Source: Chryseobacterium sp. 7
Lineage (GTDB): Bacteria; Bacteroidota; Bacteroidia; Flavobacteriales; Weeksellaceae
Reading direction: 5' to 3'
Assembly (NCBI RefSeq): GCF_003663845.1
Contig: NZ_RCCA01000001.1
Coordinates: 1,302,001 to 1,366,000, forward strand
Length of the DNA stretch: 64,000 bases
Below, in pieces: positions 9,222 to 17,774 of the stretch (positions are counted from its first letter, which is position 1; each line of letters begins with the position of its first letter). The notes under the pieces are model-generated. The model saw only the letters and a program-made list of their open reading frames with translations. It searched no databases and was not told the origin of the DNA. The position numbers and the translations under genes are program-made.

Positions 9222-9223
9222 GA

Positions 9224-10126
9224 CTAATGGGTGTTTTTTACAAGTTCAAGGAATTGAGATTCAAGAGATAATTTTTTCTTGGTCAAATGGGAAAGGTAAA
9301 TTCCTTTCTCTGCCAGTTTCTGATTCATCGCCGAAGCTGAAATAGAAGCATCATCACGGATCTGAGCTTTGATAAGATCTCCTTCCTGATTGATGGAAGT
9401 AAACCATTGAAGCTCATTCAAAGCATTCATAAGTAAGGTATTGTTGTCTGCTTTTAATTCAAAATATCCATTGTTGGAAGTCATTTCATCCACTCTTCCG
9501 CAATAAATGGAATTTCCTTCTTTCAGAACAATCACATGGCTGCAGATTTTTTCAATTTCATCCAAAAGATGGCTTGCAATAATAATCGTAATTCCCTGCT
9601 TGGCAATATCGCTGATGATCTCTCTGATCTGGATAATTCCTTCAGGATCCAATCCGTTCGTAGGTTCATCTAAAATCATCACTTCAGGATTATTAAGCAT
9701 CGCTGAAGCAATCGCCAGACGCTGTTTCATTCCCAAAGAAAATGTTTTGAAAGTATCTTTTCTTCTTTCGTACAGATTTACGGTTTTCAGAACTTCATCA
9801 ATCCTTGAATACGGCGTTTTTTTAATTTCTGCAACAATCTTAAGGTTGGTTTCCGCACTTAAATAAGGATAAAAGTTAGGCTGTTCAATAATAGCTCCGA
9901 TTTTTTTTAACGTTTCAGGATCAGTTCCTTTTTTTCCAAACCAAAACCAGTCTCCGCTGGTAGGATTAATGGTTGAAAGCAGCATCCCGAAAGTCGTGGA
10001 TTTTCCACTTCCGTTCGGACCCAAAAGCCCATAAACATTTCCTTTTTCTACATCAAAAGAAATATTGTTGACTACAACTCTTTTGAATTTCTTTGTCAAA
10101 TTTTTTACTGATAAAATCTTTTCCAT
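9224..10126 (-). CDS. ABC transporter ATP-binding protein
   Basis: 300 residues from MEKILSVKNLTKKF. Walker A is GPNGSGKST, the signature is the variant SLGMKQRL, Walker B is MILDEPTNGLD and the switch histidine is in ASHLLDEI. The C-terminal 80 residues resemble the regulatory tail of export ATPases. A longer in-frame start at 10240 exists, but its first 38 residues are not ABC-like and would crowd the divergent gene at 10243, so I chose ATG 10126. It pairs with the permease just downstream. Confidence 0.92.
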   Translation of the reverse strand: MEKILSVKNLTKKFKRVVVNNISFDVEKGNVYGLLGPNGSGKSTTFGMLLSTINPTSGDWFWFGKKGTDPETLKKIGAIIEQPNFYPYLSAETNLKIVAEIKKTPYSRIDEVLKTVNLYERRKDTFKTFSLGMKQRLAIASAMLNNPEVMILDEPTNGLDPEGIIQIREIISDIAKQGITIIIASHLLDEIEKICSHVIVLKEGNSIYCGRVDEMTSNNGYFELKADNNTLLMNALNELQWFTSINQEGDLIKAQIRDDASISASAMNQKLAEKGIYLSHLTKKKLSLESQFLELVKNTH

Positions 10127-10242
10127 GTAATTTGTTTTACATAGTAGTAGTCTATATAAATTAGATAATGTTACAGAATTATCATAAATCAATGACAATT
10201 TATTGGTAAATACATTAAATTTGATAGAATTAATCAACACTT

Positions 10243-11595
10243 ATGAAGCTAATTGAACTGGCAGAAGAACTCAATGTTTCTGCAGAAGCCATCAAACAGT
10301 TTATACAGGATTTTGATCTTGAATTGGTAGACTGTATCAGTACAAATTTTGAGGTAAAAGATGATTTTGAAAAATTTGCCCGCGAAAATGTAGACTTTTT
10401 AAGGTTATATGAGAAAGATCTGGACAAAAATAAAACATTGGAGCAGATTGCCAAAGTCATCAATCAGCCTAAAGACAAAGTAGAAAAGGTAATTAAAGAT
10501 AATGACCTCAATATTTTTGATAATGGCTTTTTCAAATCCTCTATATCAAGTTACGGAATTGATAATAAATTAGGAGGAAACTATAAGTTTGTCTATGATT
10601 ATTTCGGGAGCAAAACCAGCCTCCAACAAAGAGATTTTATAGGATACAGAGACCTTTTCTTTTATACATCCACCGTTCTGGAACCTTTCCTGAATCCACA
10701 GCAGATCAAAGATTGGGGAATCAATAAGCCTGCGGGAATTATTCTTTATGGCCCTCCGGGAAGCGGTAAGATATTCTGGGCGAATAAGATTGCTGAAATC
10801 ATTGGCTATCAGTTTAAAGAAGTTAAAAAACATTATCTGGGAACTTCACTGGTTGACGGAAATGAAATTACTTTCAGTGATTTTCTGGTTAATATGATGA
10901 AGGAAAATAAAATACTGCTTTTCATGGATGATTTTGATGAAATTATGATGCAGAGAAAAGCAGAAACAGATGTTGCTTCCTGTAATCTTGAGGTTCAGGA
11001 GCTTATTCTTCACTACATCGGAAAATTTGAAAAAGAAGGCGTTCTGATGGTAGGCTCTGCCAATTCTGTTGCCGAAATTGACGAAGAAATTCTTGCTCCG
11101 GGAAGGTTTGACGTGATGATTCCGATCTTTCCGCCCAATGCTTCAGAGCGGTCAGAAATTATTCTGTATGCCATGACGAGAGGACTGGAAGAAGATTCTT
11201 TACTTTACAAAATACTGAAAAACAATAAAGCAGATAAAGTTCCTTTCTGGCATGAAATCTCTTCAAAAATGAAAGCATTCAGCAATACCATGTTGATTGA
11301 TTTTACCCAAAGTTTAAAGAAAAGAATTAAGAATCTTTACCAGAGAACCCGAAACGAAAAACTGAAGATTGATCAGAATCTTTTGAGTGGGGCTTTAAGG
11401 GATGCCGGTTCCAAGCTTACGGAAGAATACCTTGATCAGGTAGCGAGATTCCTTGCAGATGCTATTATCAATAATTTTGATGATTTTAAGTTCAGAATTC
11501 AAGCATTGAAGAGCGAACTGGAAACCTACAGAGTTGTTGAAGAACCTCAAAGAGCTATAGGATTTCAGCATAATGATGAAGGGGATAAAGGGTAA
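10243..11595 (+). CDS. AAA-family ATPase-like protein with altered Walker motifs
   Basis: 450 residues. The N-terminal 90 residues hold two copies of an IF2-N-like helical motif (LAEELNVSAEAIKQFIQDFDLEL and LEQIAKVINQPKDKVEKVIKD). The AAA domain follows: P-loop GPPGSGKI at 170-177, Walker B-like LLFMDDFDE at 225-233, then a sensor-1-like MVGSAN and an APGRFD arginine-finger region. The Thr/Ser that normally follows the P-loop Lys and binds Mg is Ile177, and the Walker B DE pair reads DD. It may bind nucleotide without normal hydrolysis, or use D232/E233. The substrate is unknown. It is divergent from the ABC genes and is followed by a FAD oxidoreductase after 56 bases. Confidence 0.75.
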   Translation: MKLIELAEELNVSAEAIKQFIQDFDLELVDCISTNFEVKDDFEKFARENVDFLRLYEKDLDKNKTLEQIAKVINQPKDKVEKVIKDNDLNIFDNGFFKSSISSYGIDNKLGGNYKFVYDYFGSKTSLQQRDFIGYRDLFFYTSTVLEPFLNPQQIKDWGINKPAGIILYGPPGSGKIFWANKIAEIIGYQFKEVKKHYLGTSLVDGNEITFSDFLVNMMKENKILLFMDDFDEIMMQRKAETDVASCNLEVQELILHYIGKFEKEGVLMVGSANSVAEIDEEILAPGRFDVMIPIFPPNASERSEIILYAMTRGLEEDSLLYKILKNNKADKVPFWHEISSKMKAFSNTMLIDFTQSLKKRIKNLYQRTRNEKLKIDQNLLSGALRDAGSKLTEEYLDQVARFLADAIINNFDDFKFRIQALKSELETYRVVEEPQRAIGFQHNDEGDKG

Positions 11596-11651
11596 ATCGC
11601 TCAAAGTTTAAGGTTTTTCAATAATTACTTATCACTCATTACTAATTACTC

Positions 11652-12758
11652 ATGAACAGCATTTGGGAGCTTGATACTTTCTACAGAAAAAGAGATATTA
11701 TCATTGTTGGTGCCGGATTTTCCGGGCTCTGGACAGCAATATCTATTAAAGAGAAATATCCTGAAAAATCTGTTCTGGTCATTGAACGGAATGCTGTTCC
11801 ATTAGGCGCTTCAACGAGAAATGCCGGTTTTGCCTGTTTTGGAAGCCTTACGGAAGTGATTGCCGATTCACAGAAAATGGGCTGGGAGAAAACACTGGAG
11901 CTCGTTACAATGCGATTTGAAGGACTTCAGAAAATCCAAAACTATTTTAAAAATGATGACATTGATTTTGAATTGAGTGGAGGCTATGAAATTATAAATA
12001 ACGAAAGACCTTTATCCCAAATTGACACGGTCAATAAAAAACTGAAGGCAATAACCGGATTGGATCAAACTTACACTTTGAGACAAGAAAAAATACAGGA
12101 ATTCGGGTTAGGAAAATCTAAATTCCTGATTGAAAATCCCTGTGAAGGAAGCCTGCATTCCGGAAAGCTGTTGCAAAAATTGCTGGAAAAATGTCATGAG
12201 CTCAAGATTGAATTTTTATTCGGAACGGAGGTTGAAAGAATTGATGAAACAGAAGAATGTGTTGAAGTTTATATTTCAGCGGATCTTTCTATAAAAGCAG
12301 ATCAACTCATCTATTGCACCAATGCATTCACTTCAAGGTTTCTGGAAAAAGAAAATATTATTCCCGCCCGCGGGCAGGTTCTTCTCACTGAGCCCATAGA
12401 GGATTTGAAGCTGAAAGGAACATTCCATTATGATGAAGGTTACTATTATTTCAGGAATATAGGAAACAGAATATTGCTGGGAGGCGGAAGGAATCAGGAT
12501 TTTAAAACTGAAGAAACAACTACTTTTGAAACAACGGAATTTCTGCAGAACCATTTGGAAAATTTTTTGAAAGAAGTCATTATGCCTCATCAAAATATTA
12601 AAATTGCCCTCTGCTGGTCAGGAATTATGGCTATGGGAGAAGAAAAATCACCTATTGTAAAGAAGATTTCGGAGCGACAGTTTTGCGCGGTAAGACTCTC
12701 AGGAATGGGAGTTGCCCTGGCTCCGAAGATTGGGGAAATTATGACACAAATGATTTAA
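11652..12758 (+). CDS. FAD-dependent amino acid oxidase-like (DAO family) oxidoreductase
   Basis: 368 residues. The Rossmann dinucleotide motif is IIIVGAGFSGLW (GxGxxG at residues 20-25), with an acidic residue ending strand 2 (VLVIERN) and a GASTRNAGFAC segment typical of DAO/GlpO-type proteins. The C-terminus has the second FAD-contact region, LSGMGVALAPKIGE. It should be a cytoplasmic flavin enzyme oxidising an amine or amino acid; the substrate is unknown. It lies 12 bases upstream of the TPR/peptidase gene, suggesting co-transcription. Confidence 0.88.
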   Translation: MNSIWELDTFYRKRDIIIVGAGFSGLWTAISIKEKYPEKSVLVIERNAVPLGASTRNAGFACFGSLTEVIADSQKMGWEKTLELVTMRFEGLQKIQNYFKNDDIDFELSGGYEIINNERPLSQIDTVNKKLKAITGLDQTYTLRQEKIQEFGLGKSKFLIENPCEGSLHSGKLLQKLLEKCHELKIEFLFGTEVERIDETEECVEVYISADLSIKADQLIYCTNAFTSRFLEKENIIPARGQVLLTEPIEDLKLKGTFHYDEGYYYFRNIGNRILLGGGRNQDFKTEETTTFETTEFLQNHLENFLKEVIMPHQNIKIALCWSGIMAMGEEKSPIVKKISERQFCAVRLSGMGVALAPKIGEIMTQMI

Positions 12759-12770
12759 TATAGAAACACA

Positions 12771-13808
12771 ATGAAGAAAATACTGTTTATTTTGGGGCTG
12801 ACTTGCTCGGTTCTTTGCTATTCGCAGAAAAAAGAAATGGCTGCCGCATTTAAAACAAAGAATTATACGGAAGCCATTTCTTTAGGACATGATGTACTTG
12901 AAAATGCTCCAGACGATTTTGATGTGAATCTTCTTATGGCTGCATCTTATAACAGTCTGGGAGATTTTCATAAGAGTATTTTCTATGCAAAAAAACTTGA
13001 AACACTGGCAGACAATAATGAAAGAAAAAGTTGGGCTCTCATGCAGTTAATGACTGTTAATTATGGACTGGGGAATAAAGAAGCTTCAAAAAAGTACTAT
13101 GATAAGGTTAAAAGTATTAAGCTATCGGAAAAAACGATGGCAGAATTGAATACTTTACAAAGCTGGTTGGGTTTGGATGACTTTTATAAGCAATGGAATA
13201 CTGTGGAAACAGAAGATTTAATATTTCATTTTGAAAATTCTGTCAATGAAAAAACCAGAAATAGGATTTCTGAGAGCCGGCAAAAAGCCTTTACCAAAAT
13301 CAATGAATTTTTTGGAGCGAAACTGCCCAAGAAAATTGATTTTTTTGTCTGGGGTTCCAATAATGTCTATAATGAATATTTGAAACATAATTTAGGATTT
13401 ACCCTTGCTAATTATTGTGTGTCCCATAACAGATTGAATCAAACTGCAGGACATGAAATTGCCCATAATATTAGTTTTTGGCAGGGAAATAAAGGAAAAA
13501 TAACCACAATGCTTATTAATGAAGGAATAGGGGTGTGCTTCGACATGAATGAGAATGATAAGCTTGAAGCAGCTCAACAGGCTTATAAAAAATCCCCTAT
13601 AGATATTAAGAAGATATGGACTGAAAACCAGAAAATAGACAGTGAAATTTTGTATTCTGTTTCAGGAGCATTTGTGCAGTTTTTAATCCAATATGATAAA
13701 AATAAATTTATTGAGCTAAATAATAACCAAACCTATGAAAATGCCAAAAAAATTTATGGAAATGAAATAGATACTCTGATTCAAGATTTTACCAATAAAC
13801 TTCATTAA
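12771..13808 (+). CDS. Secreted TPR protein with gluzincin-like metallopeptidase domain
   Basis: 345 residues. A signal peptide ending CYSQ is followed by TPR-like helices (about 25-125: FKTKNYTEAISLGHDVL, LLMAASYNSLGDFHKSIFYAKKL). The C-terminal half contains AGHEIAHN with His228, Glu229 and His232, then LINEGIGV with Glu251, that is HExxH plus a downstream Glu as in peptidase MA/gluzincin enzymes. It is therefore likely a periplasmic or surface zinc peptidase or a derivative of one. The specific family is not recognised. It is flanked at 12 and 7 bases by genes on the same strand. Confidence 0.7.
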   Translation: MKKILFILGLTCSVLCYSQKKEMAAAFKTKNYTEAISLGHDVLENAPDDFDVNLLMAASYNSLGDFHKSIFYAKKLETLADNNERKSWALMQLMTVNYGLGNKEASKKYYDKVKSIKLSEKTMAELNTLQSWLGLDDFYKQWNTVETEDLIFHFENSVNEKTRNRISESRQKAFTKINEFFGAKLPKKIDFFVWGSNNVYNEYLKHNLGFTLANYCVSHNRLNQTAGHEIAHNISFWQGNKGKITTMLINEGIGVCFDMNENDKLEAAQQAYKKSPIDIKKIWTENQKIDSEILYSVSGAFVQFLIQYDKNKFIELNNNQTYENAKKIYGNEIDTLIQDFTNKLH

Positions 13809-13815
13809 AAACAGA

Positions 13816-14118
13816 ATGAACCGTTATAAATATACAACATGGTTTTCTATATTAACACTTCCTCTTGCTTTTTTTGCAATCCTTGCAGGAGGCGGAGGCC
13901 ATGGGACTTATTTTCCTTTGTTGGTGCTCTTTCCGTTTAGCTTGCTGGGAACTTTTTTCAATGAAGAAATACCTCTGTTTATTGGAATCATTCAATTACC
14001 CATATATGGTTTTTTAATGGACAAACTGGGAATAAAAAAAGCCCTTCCAGTTATTGTTGCGATACATATTATAGGAATGTGTACTGTTTTTATGCTGAGA
14101 AGAGACTTTTTTAGTTAA
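13816..14118 (+). CDS. Small inner-membrane protein, function unknown
   Basis: 100 residues with three hydrophobic segments (about 9-29, 35-65, 75-95), including a LAGGGGHGTYFPLLVLFPFS stretch. I do not recognise the family. It follows the peptidase gene by 7 bases, and its last 4 bases overlap the convergent gene at 14115. Confidence 0.65.
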   Translation: MNRYKYTTWFSILTLPLAFFAILAGGGGHGTYFPLLVLFPFSLLGTFFNEEIPLFIGIIQLPIYGFLMDKLGIKKALPVIVAIHIIGMCTVFMLRRDFFS

Positions 14119-14387
14119 TTATTTACCCACCACTTAAAAATTTCAGATGCCAATTCTTCTGAGTTCAACTCAGATCGGTAAAGACCATAAGAAACACATA
14201 ATTCAGTTTCTATGATTCTTTCCAGCTTTTCCTGGTCTGCTCCTTTTTCCAGCTGTTGAAGAAGTTTTTCAGTTAAATAATCAAAACTGCTTTTGGAAAG
14301 TCCCGGAATTAAATTCATTGAAACAATAAGTTTCTTTAACTGAGCAAAATTTCCATTACGTTCATTAATCCAATCATTGGTATACAT
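14115..14387 (-). CDS. Small cytoplasmic protein, function unknown
   Basis: 90 residues, predicted mainly helical and charged, without a signal or transmembrane segment. Features include GLSKSSFDYLTEKLLQQLEKG and a WW pair near the C-terminus (FKWWVNN). It is convergent with the small membrane protein, and its start faces prfB across 160 bases. No family was recognised. Confidence 0.6.
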   Translation of the reverse strand: MYTNDWINERNGNFAQLKKLIVSMNLIPGLSKSSFDYLTEKLLQQLEKGADQEKLERIIETELCVSYGLYRSELNSEELASEIFKWWVNN

Positions 14388-14522
14388 CTAAATCTGTTTT
14401 AAAAATAAATATAAAGAAATAATATTTTCTCTTCTTTAAATTCCAAAAAATCAAATGCCCGATCCCCGGAACGTGAATCCCCAAACTTTAACGTCAAACC
14501 TTTCCACTCTAAAAGAATTCCT

Positions 14523-14530
14523 TATTTTTG
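14523..14530 (+). promoter_or_regulatory. Candidate -7 box for prfB
   Basis: TATTTTTG matches TAnnTTTG and ends 16 bases before the GTG start codon, implying a very short leader. Confidence 0.4.
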
Positions 14531-14546
14531 CAAAAAAGAAACAATC

Positions 14547-15659
14547 GTGATTAACAGCGACCATATAAAAGAAGTTCAATCCAGAATTGAAGATTTATAC
14601 AGATACCTTCAGATTGAAAAAAAGAAGATTGAAATAGCCAATGATGATGAAAAAACTGCGGCACCCGAATTTTGGGATAACCCAAAAACGGCTGAAGCCT
14701 TCCTAAAGCAGCTTCGTTCCAAGAAAAAATGGGTGGAAAGCTATGATGAAATCCAGACACAGTTTGAAGATTTACAGGTATTGGCTGATTTTGCTAAAGA
14801 AGATCCGGATTCTGAAAAGGAGCTGGACGAGACATTTCCTCAATTGGTAGAAAAAATTGAAGACCTGGAATTCAAAAATATGCTTTCCAATGAAGGTGAT
14901 GAGCTTTCTGCAGTCCTTCAGATCACCGCAGGAGCAGGGGGCACAGAAAGCTGCGACTGGGCATCCATGCTCATGAGAATGTACACCATGTGGGCAGAAA
15001 AGCAAGGCTATAAAATCCGTGAACTGAACTTCCAGGAAGGGGATGTAGCGGGAGTAAAGACTGTTACCCTTGAAATTGAAGGAGAATTTGCTTTTGGATA
15101 TTTAAGAGGTGAGAATGGTGTACACAGATTGGTAAGAATTTCTCCTTTTGACAGTAATGCAAAACGACATACAAGTTTTGTTTCAGTATACGTTTATCCT
15201 TTAGTAGATGATACTATTGAGATCAATATCAATCCTGCGGATATCAGTTTTGAAACTATGAGATCTTCCGGCGCAGGAGGGCAGAACGTAAACAAGGTTG
15301 AAACAGCCGTACGTCTTCGCCACGCACCAACAGGGATTATTATTGAAAACTCAGAATCCCGTTCCCAGCTTCAGAACAAAGAAAAAGCAATGCAGCTCCT
15401 TCGTTCAAGACTATACGAAATGGAACTGGAAGAGCGTATGAAGGCAAGAAACGAGATCGAAGCCAACAAAATGAAAATCGAGTGGGGAAGCCAGATCAGA
15501 AACTACGTAATGCACCCATACAAATTGGTAAAAGATGTACGTTCCGGTCATGAAACTTCGGATGTAGATGCTGTGATGAACGGTAATATCACCCCTTTCT
15601 TAAAAGCCTTCTTAATGGCCGATGGGACGGCTGTTTCCGATGATGATCTTGAATTGTAG
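14547..15659 (+). CDS. prfB: Peptide chain release factor 2
   Basis: 370 residues from a GTG start. It reads UGA/UAA codons through the SPF motif ([12 protein letters not shown]) and triggers peptide release with GGQ at residues 244-246 ([20 protein letters not shown]). The N-terminal region aligns by eye with E. coli RF2 with no interruption: where E. coli has the CUU-UGA-C programmed frameshift, this gene reads CTT CAG ATT in frame. So the usual autoregulatory frameshift is absent. No in-frame ATG was seen upstream. Confidence 0.96.
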   Translation: MINSDHIKEVQSRIEDLYRYLQIEKKKIEIANDDEKTAAPEFWDNPKTAEAFLKQLRSKKKWVESYDEIQTQFEDLQVLADFAKEDPDSEKELDETFPQLVEKIEDLEFKNMLSNEGDELSAVLQITAGAGGTESCDWASMLMRMYTMWAEKQGYKIRELNFQEGDVAGVKTVTLEIEGEFAFGYLRGENGVHRLVRISPFDSNAKRHTSFVSVYVYPLVDDTIEININPADISFETMRSSGAGGQNVNKVETAVRLRHAPTGIIIENSESRSQLQNKEKAMQLLRSRLYEMELEERMKARNEIEANKMKIEWGSQIRNYVMHPYKLVKDVRSGHETSDVDAVMNGNITPFLKAFLMADGTAVSDDDLEL

Positions 15660-15697
15660 AAATATGTTGATTTTTAGTTAAAATCTTATAATTAATT

Positions 15698-15727
15698 TTT
15701 GTTTCAGACATTTTAAACTTACTTTTG
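15698..15727 (+). promoter_or_regulatory. Candidate promoter of the DedA gene
   Basis: TTTG (15698-15701), an 18-base spacer, then TACTTTTG (15720-15727), an exact TAnnTTTG. It lies 16 bases before the ATG. Confidence 0.5.
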
Positions 15728-15743
15728 TTGTTCATCGATATTT

Positions 15744-16442
15744 ATGGAAGATTTCAATAGCTGGAAGGATTTATTAAACCCGGAGTTTTATATTAAAATG
15801 GGAGGGTTTTGGCTGATTTTGTTTATTGTTTTTGCTGAAACAGGTCTTTTTGTAGGATTTTTCCTGCCTGGAGATTCTCTATTATTCGTTTCGGGAATTT
15901 ATGCTGTTGAAATCATCAAAGAGACTTTTGGCTCTACAGGAAGCGATTTCCTAGATACTACGCTCTTAGCCTCAGGAGTAGCTCTTGCTGCTGTTATAGG
16001 AAATGAAGTAGGCTACTATTTTGGAAGAAAGGCGGGGCCTGCTTTATACAAAAGACCAGATTCAATGCTTTTTAAGAAGAAGTACCTGTACCAGGCTCAC
16101 GATTTCTTCGAAAAACATGGAGCATTAGCTGTTATTATGGCAAGATTCTTACCCGTTGTGAGAACTTTTACACCCATTGTAGCAGGTATTGTAAAAATGG
16201 ATAAAAAAGAGTTTTTAAGAGATAATGTTATTGGTGCTGTTTTATGGTCATTCATTTTGATCTTTGCAGGACATTACCTGGACAAGCTTTTTATGGAGCA
16301 GTTTGGAATCAACTTAAAACAAAAACTGGAATACATCATTATTGTAATCGTATTGGTAACTACACTTCCGGTCATCTTCAAGTTTGTTTTTGGAAAAAAA
16401 GAAGATCTTTCTAAAAAATATGAAGATCAGGACTTTGAATAA
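15744..16442 (+). CDS. DedA/VTT-domain membrane protein
   Basis: 232 residues. The family signatures are visible: ETGLFVGFFLPGDSLLFVSG near residues 33-52, GNEVGYYFGRKAGPAL around 93-108, and FFEKHGALAVIMARFLPVVRTFTPIVAG around 130-157. Hydrophobic segments also occur at 168-185 and 198-216. DedA proteins are inner-membrane proteins, several now linked to flipping of undecaprenyl phosphate or phospholipids; the exact cargo here is inferred. It is monocistronic, with its own promoter and terminator. Confidence 0.93.
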   Translation: MEDFNSWKDLLNPEFYIKMGGFWLILFIVFAETGLFVGFFLPGDSLLFVSGIYAVEIIKETFGSTGSDFLDTTLLASGVALAAVIGNEVGYYFGRKAGPALYKRPDSMLFKKKYLYQAHDFFEKHGALAVIMARFLPVVRTFTPIVAGIVKMDKKEFLRDNVIGAVLWSFILIFAGHYLDKLFMEQFGINLKQKLEYIIIVIVLVTTLPVIFKFVFGKKEDLSKKYEDQDFE

Positions 16443-16467
16443 ATAAGAAATTCAATCAAGAATATAG

Positions 16468-16491
16468 AGCCGTCTTAATAGTGAGATGGCT
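16468..16491 (+). terminator. Terminator of the DedA gene
   Basis: Stem AGCCGTCT/AGATGGCT (one G-T pair) with an eight-base loop followed by TTTTTTAT, 25 bases after the stop codon. Confidence 0.75.
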
Positions 16492-16519
16492 TTTTTATTA
16501 TTTGTAAATAAGTTTTTTT

Positions 16520-16831
16520 AACGCAAAGATTAATTTTTATAGAGTATTATTGTAAGAAGGCAAAGAACGGAATCAATGAAATTGATTCTTTCTAAGCGGA
16601 TGTATATATTCATTAAGCTTCATTAGAGACTGTCTCAAAAGTCAAACAATCTGACTTTTGTCATTCTGACGAAGGAAGAATCTCATTGATAACCAAACAC
16701 ATGAGATTCTTCGCTGCATTTCAGAACTTTGTTCGCAGACTTTCAGTCTGTGTTCAGAATGACACTTTTGAGACAGCCTCTTCTCTTTGCCACTTAAAAA
16801 TAAAACAGTGGATTATTTATCCTTTGCGTTT
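16520..16831. repeat. Dispersed palindrome-ended repeat, copy C (inverted, with nested element)
   Basis: Begins AACGCAAAGATTAA and ends CCTTTGCGTT. Read on the minus strand it follows copy B block by block: CGCAAAGGATAAATAA, GGCAAAGAGAA, then an insertion, then TAATGAAGCTT and a hairpin AATCAATTTCATTGATT. The 16626-16780 element sits exactly where copies A and B carry their small variable hairpin. No gene is present; the bases after the DedA terminator and before the esterase stop are otherwise AT-rich filler. Confidence 0.7.
16626..16780. repeat. 155-base fold-back (MITE-like) element nested in copy C
   Basis: Terminal inverted repeats of 17 bases differing at one position (GAGACTGTCTCAAAAGT against GAGGCTGTCTCAAAAGT). 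Further inverted pairs lie inside: TCATTCTGA with TCAGAATGA, and AGAATCTCAT with ATGAGATTCT, so the whole element can fold into a long hairpin. It encodes nothing convincing. No clear target duplication flanks it. Confidence 0.7.
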
Positions 16832-16852
16832 AATAGAAGAAGTTATAAACTT

Positions 16853-17722
16853 CTATTTTCTGACCCACTCCAGAATATTCGGATAGATAATACTGTCTCT
16901 TTTTCTTTTACTGAAAAATCTTGGCGCATGCCCGGCACCTTTCATAAAAATGAATTTATGTGGAACTTTCATCTGGGTAAGCGCTGAGTCCATAGCAATT
17001 CCCTGATGCTGGTTAACCAGAAAATCATTATTTCCTTGAAATAGGAGAGTAGGAACATTTGTAATATTGGCAATAGGACTTGCTTCTTTAAAGTTTTCAG
17101 ATATGTTTTTCCGGTCAAATTTAGTCCCAACTACCTTTTGAAAAGTAGGAGAAGTGTATTTGGAATAAAAGGATTTTAGATACTCTGAACTGTAAAAATC
17201 TGTAGGACCGCTTAAAGAAATAATTTTTTTAATCTGCTCAGGATGCTGATACCCGTAAAGAAGAGATAAATGACCACCGGCACTTTCCCCCAGAAGAATA
17301 TAATTGTTGGGCAGAAGCTCAGCTTTTTCTGCTAAAGAATTGAATTTTTCAATAGCAAGACCAATATCTTCAAGCTGTTGTTTATAAGTGACTTTTTCTT
17401 TGGTTGAAACAAACCTGTAATTCATATTGATACTCGGAATGTTGTTTTGGAAAAGCATTTTCTGAACCTGGATCATATGTTCTTTTTTACCTAAAGTCCA
17501 GGCTCCACCGTGAACGAGAAGAACTACAGGAGCATCTTTAGCATAGTCTTTAGGCAGAAAAATATCCATTTTCTGTCTTTTATGCTCGCCGTATTTCAGG
17601 TTATAAATTTTCTGCTGGCCTCCGGGCCCCACCCATACTCTGAATTTTGTATTACAGGACTGCAGGAGAAAACCAATGCATCCCATGACGAAAAAGTGAT
17701 ATCTGAGTACGAATTTTTTCAT
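16853..17722 (-). CDS. Alpha/beta-hydrolase, esterase/lipase-like lipoprotein
   Basis: 289 residues. The N-terminal signal ends LLQSC (Cys23), a lipobox. The oxyanion motif HGGAW is at 71-75, the nucleophile elbow GESAGG places Ser147, and the C-terminal GAGHAPRF supplies the histidine. The HGG motif and GxSxGG point to the hormone-sensitive-lipase/BD-FAE group of acetyl-type esterases. It is anchored in the envelope, and the substrate is unknown. It runs in the same direction as the serine hydrolase 52 bases upstream and may be co-transcribed with it. Confidence 0.88.
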   Translation of the reverse strand: MKKFVLRYHFFVMGCIGFLLQSCNTKFRVWVGPGGQQKIYNLKYGEHKRQKMDIFLPKDYAKDAPVVLLVHGGAWTLGKKEHMIQVQKMLFQNNIPSINMNYRFVSTKEKVTYKQQLEDIGLAIEKFNSLAEKAELLPNNYILLGESAGGHLSLLYGYQHPEQIKKIISLSGPTDFYSSEYLKSFYSKYTSPTFQKVVGTKFDRKNISENFKEASPIANITNVPTLLFQGNNDFLVNQHQGIAMDSALTQMKVPHKFIFMKGAGHAPRFFSKRKRDSIIYPNILEWVRK

Positions 17723-17774
17723 TACTTAAATTTACAAAAAAATCTATTGATTATGGAGCTGTAAGTGCGTATCA

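Noticed and set aside
16686..16987. Two short open frames across the nested fold-back element
   Set aside because: They are made of the inverted repeats and of esterase antisense sequence.
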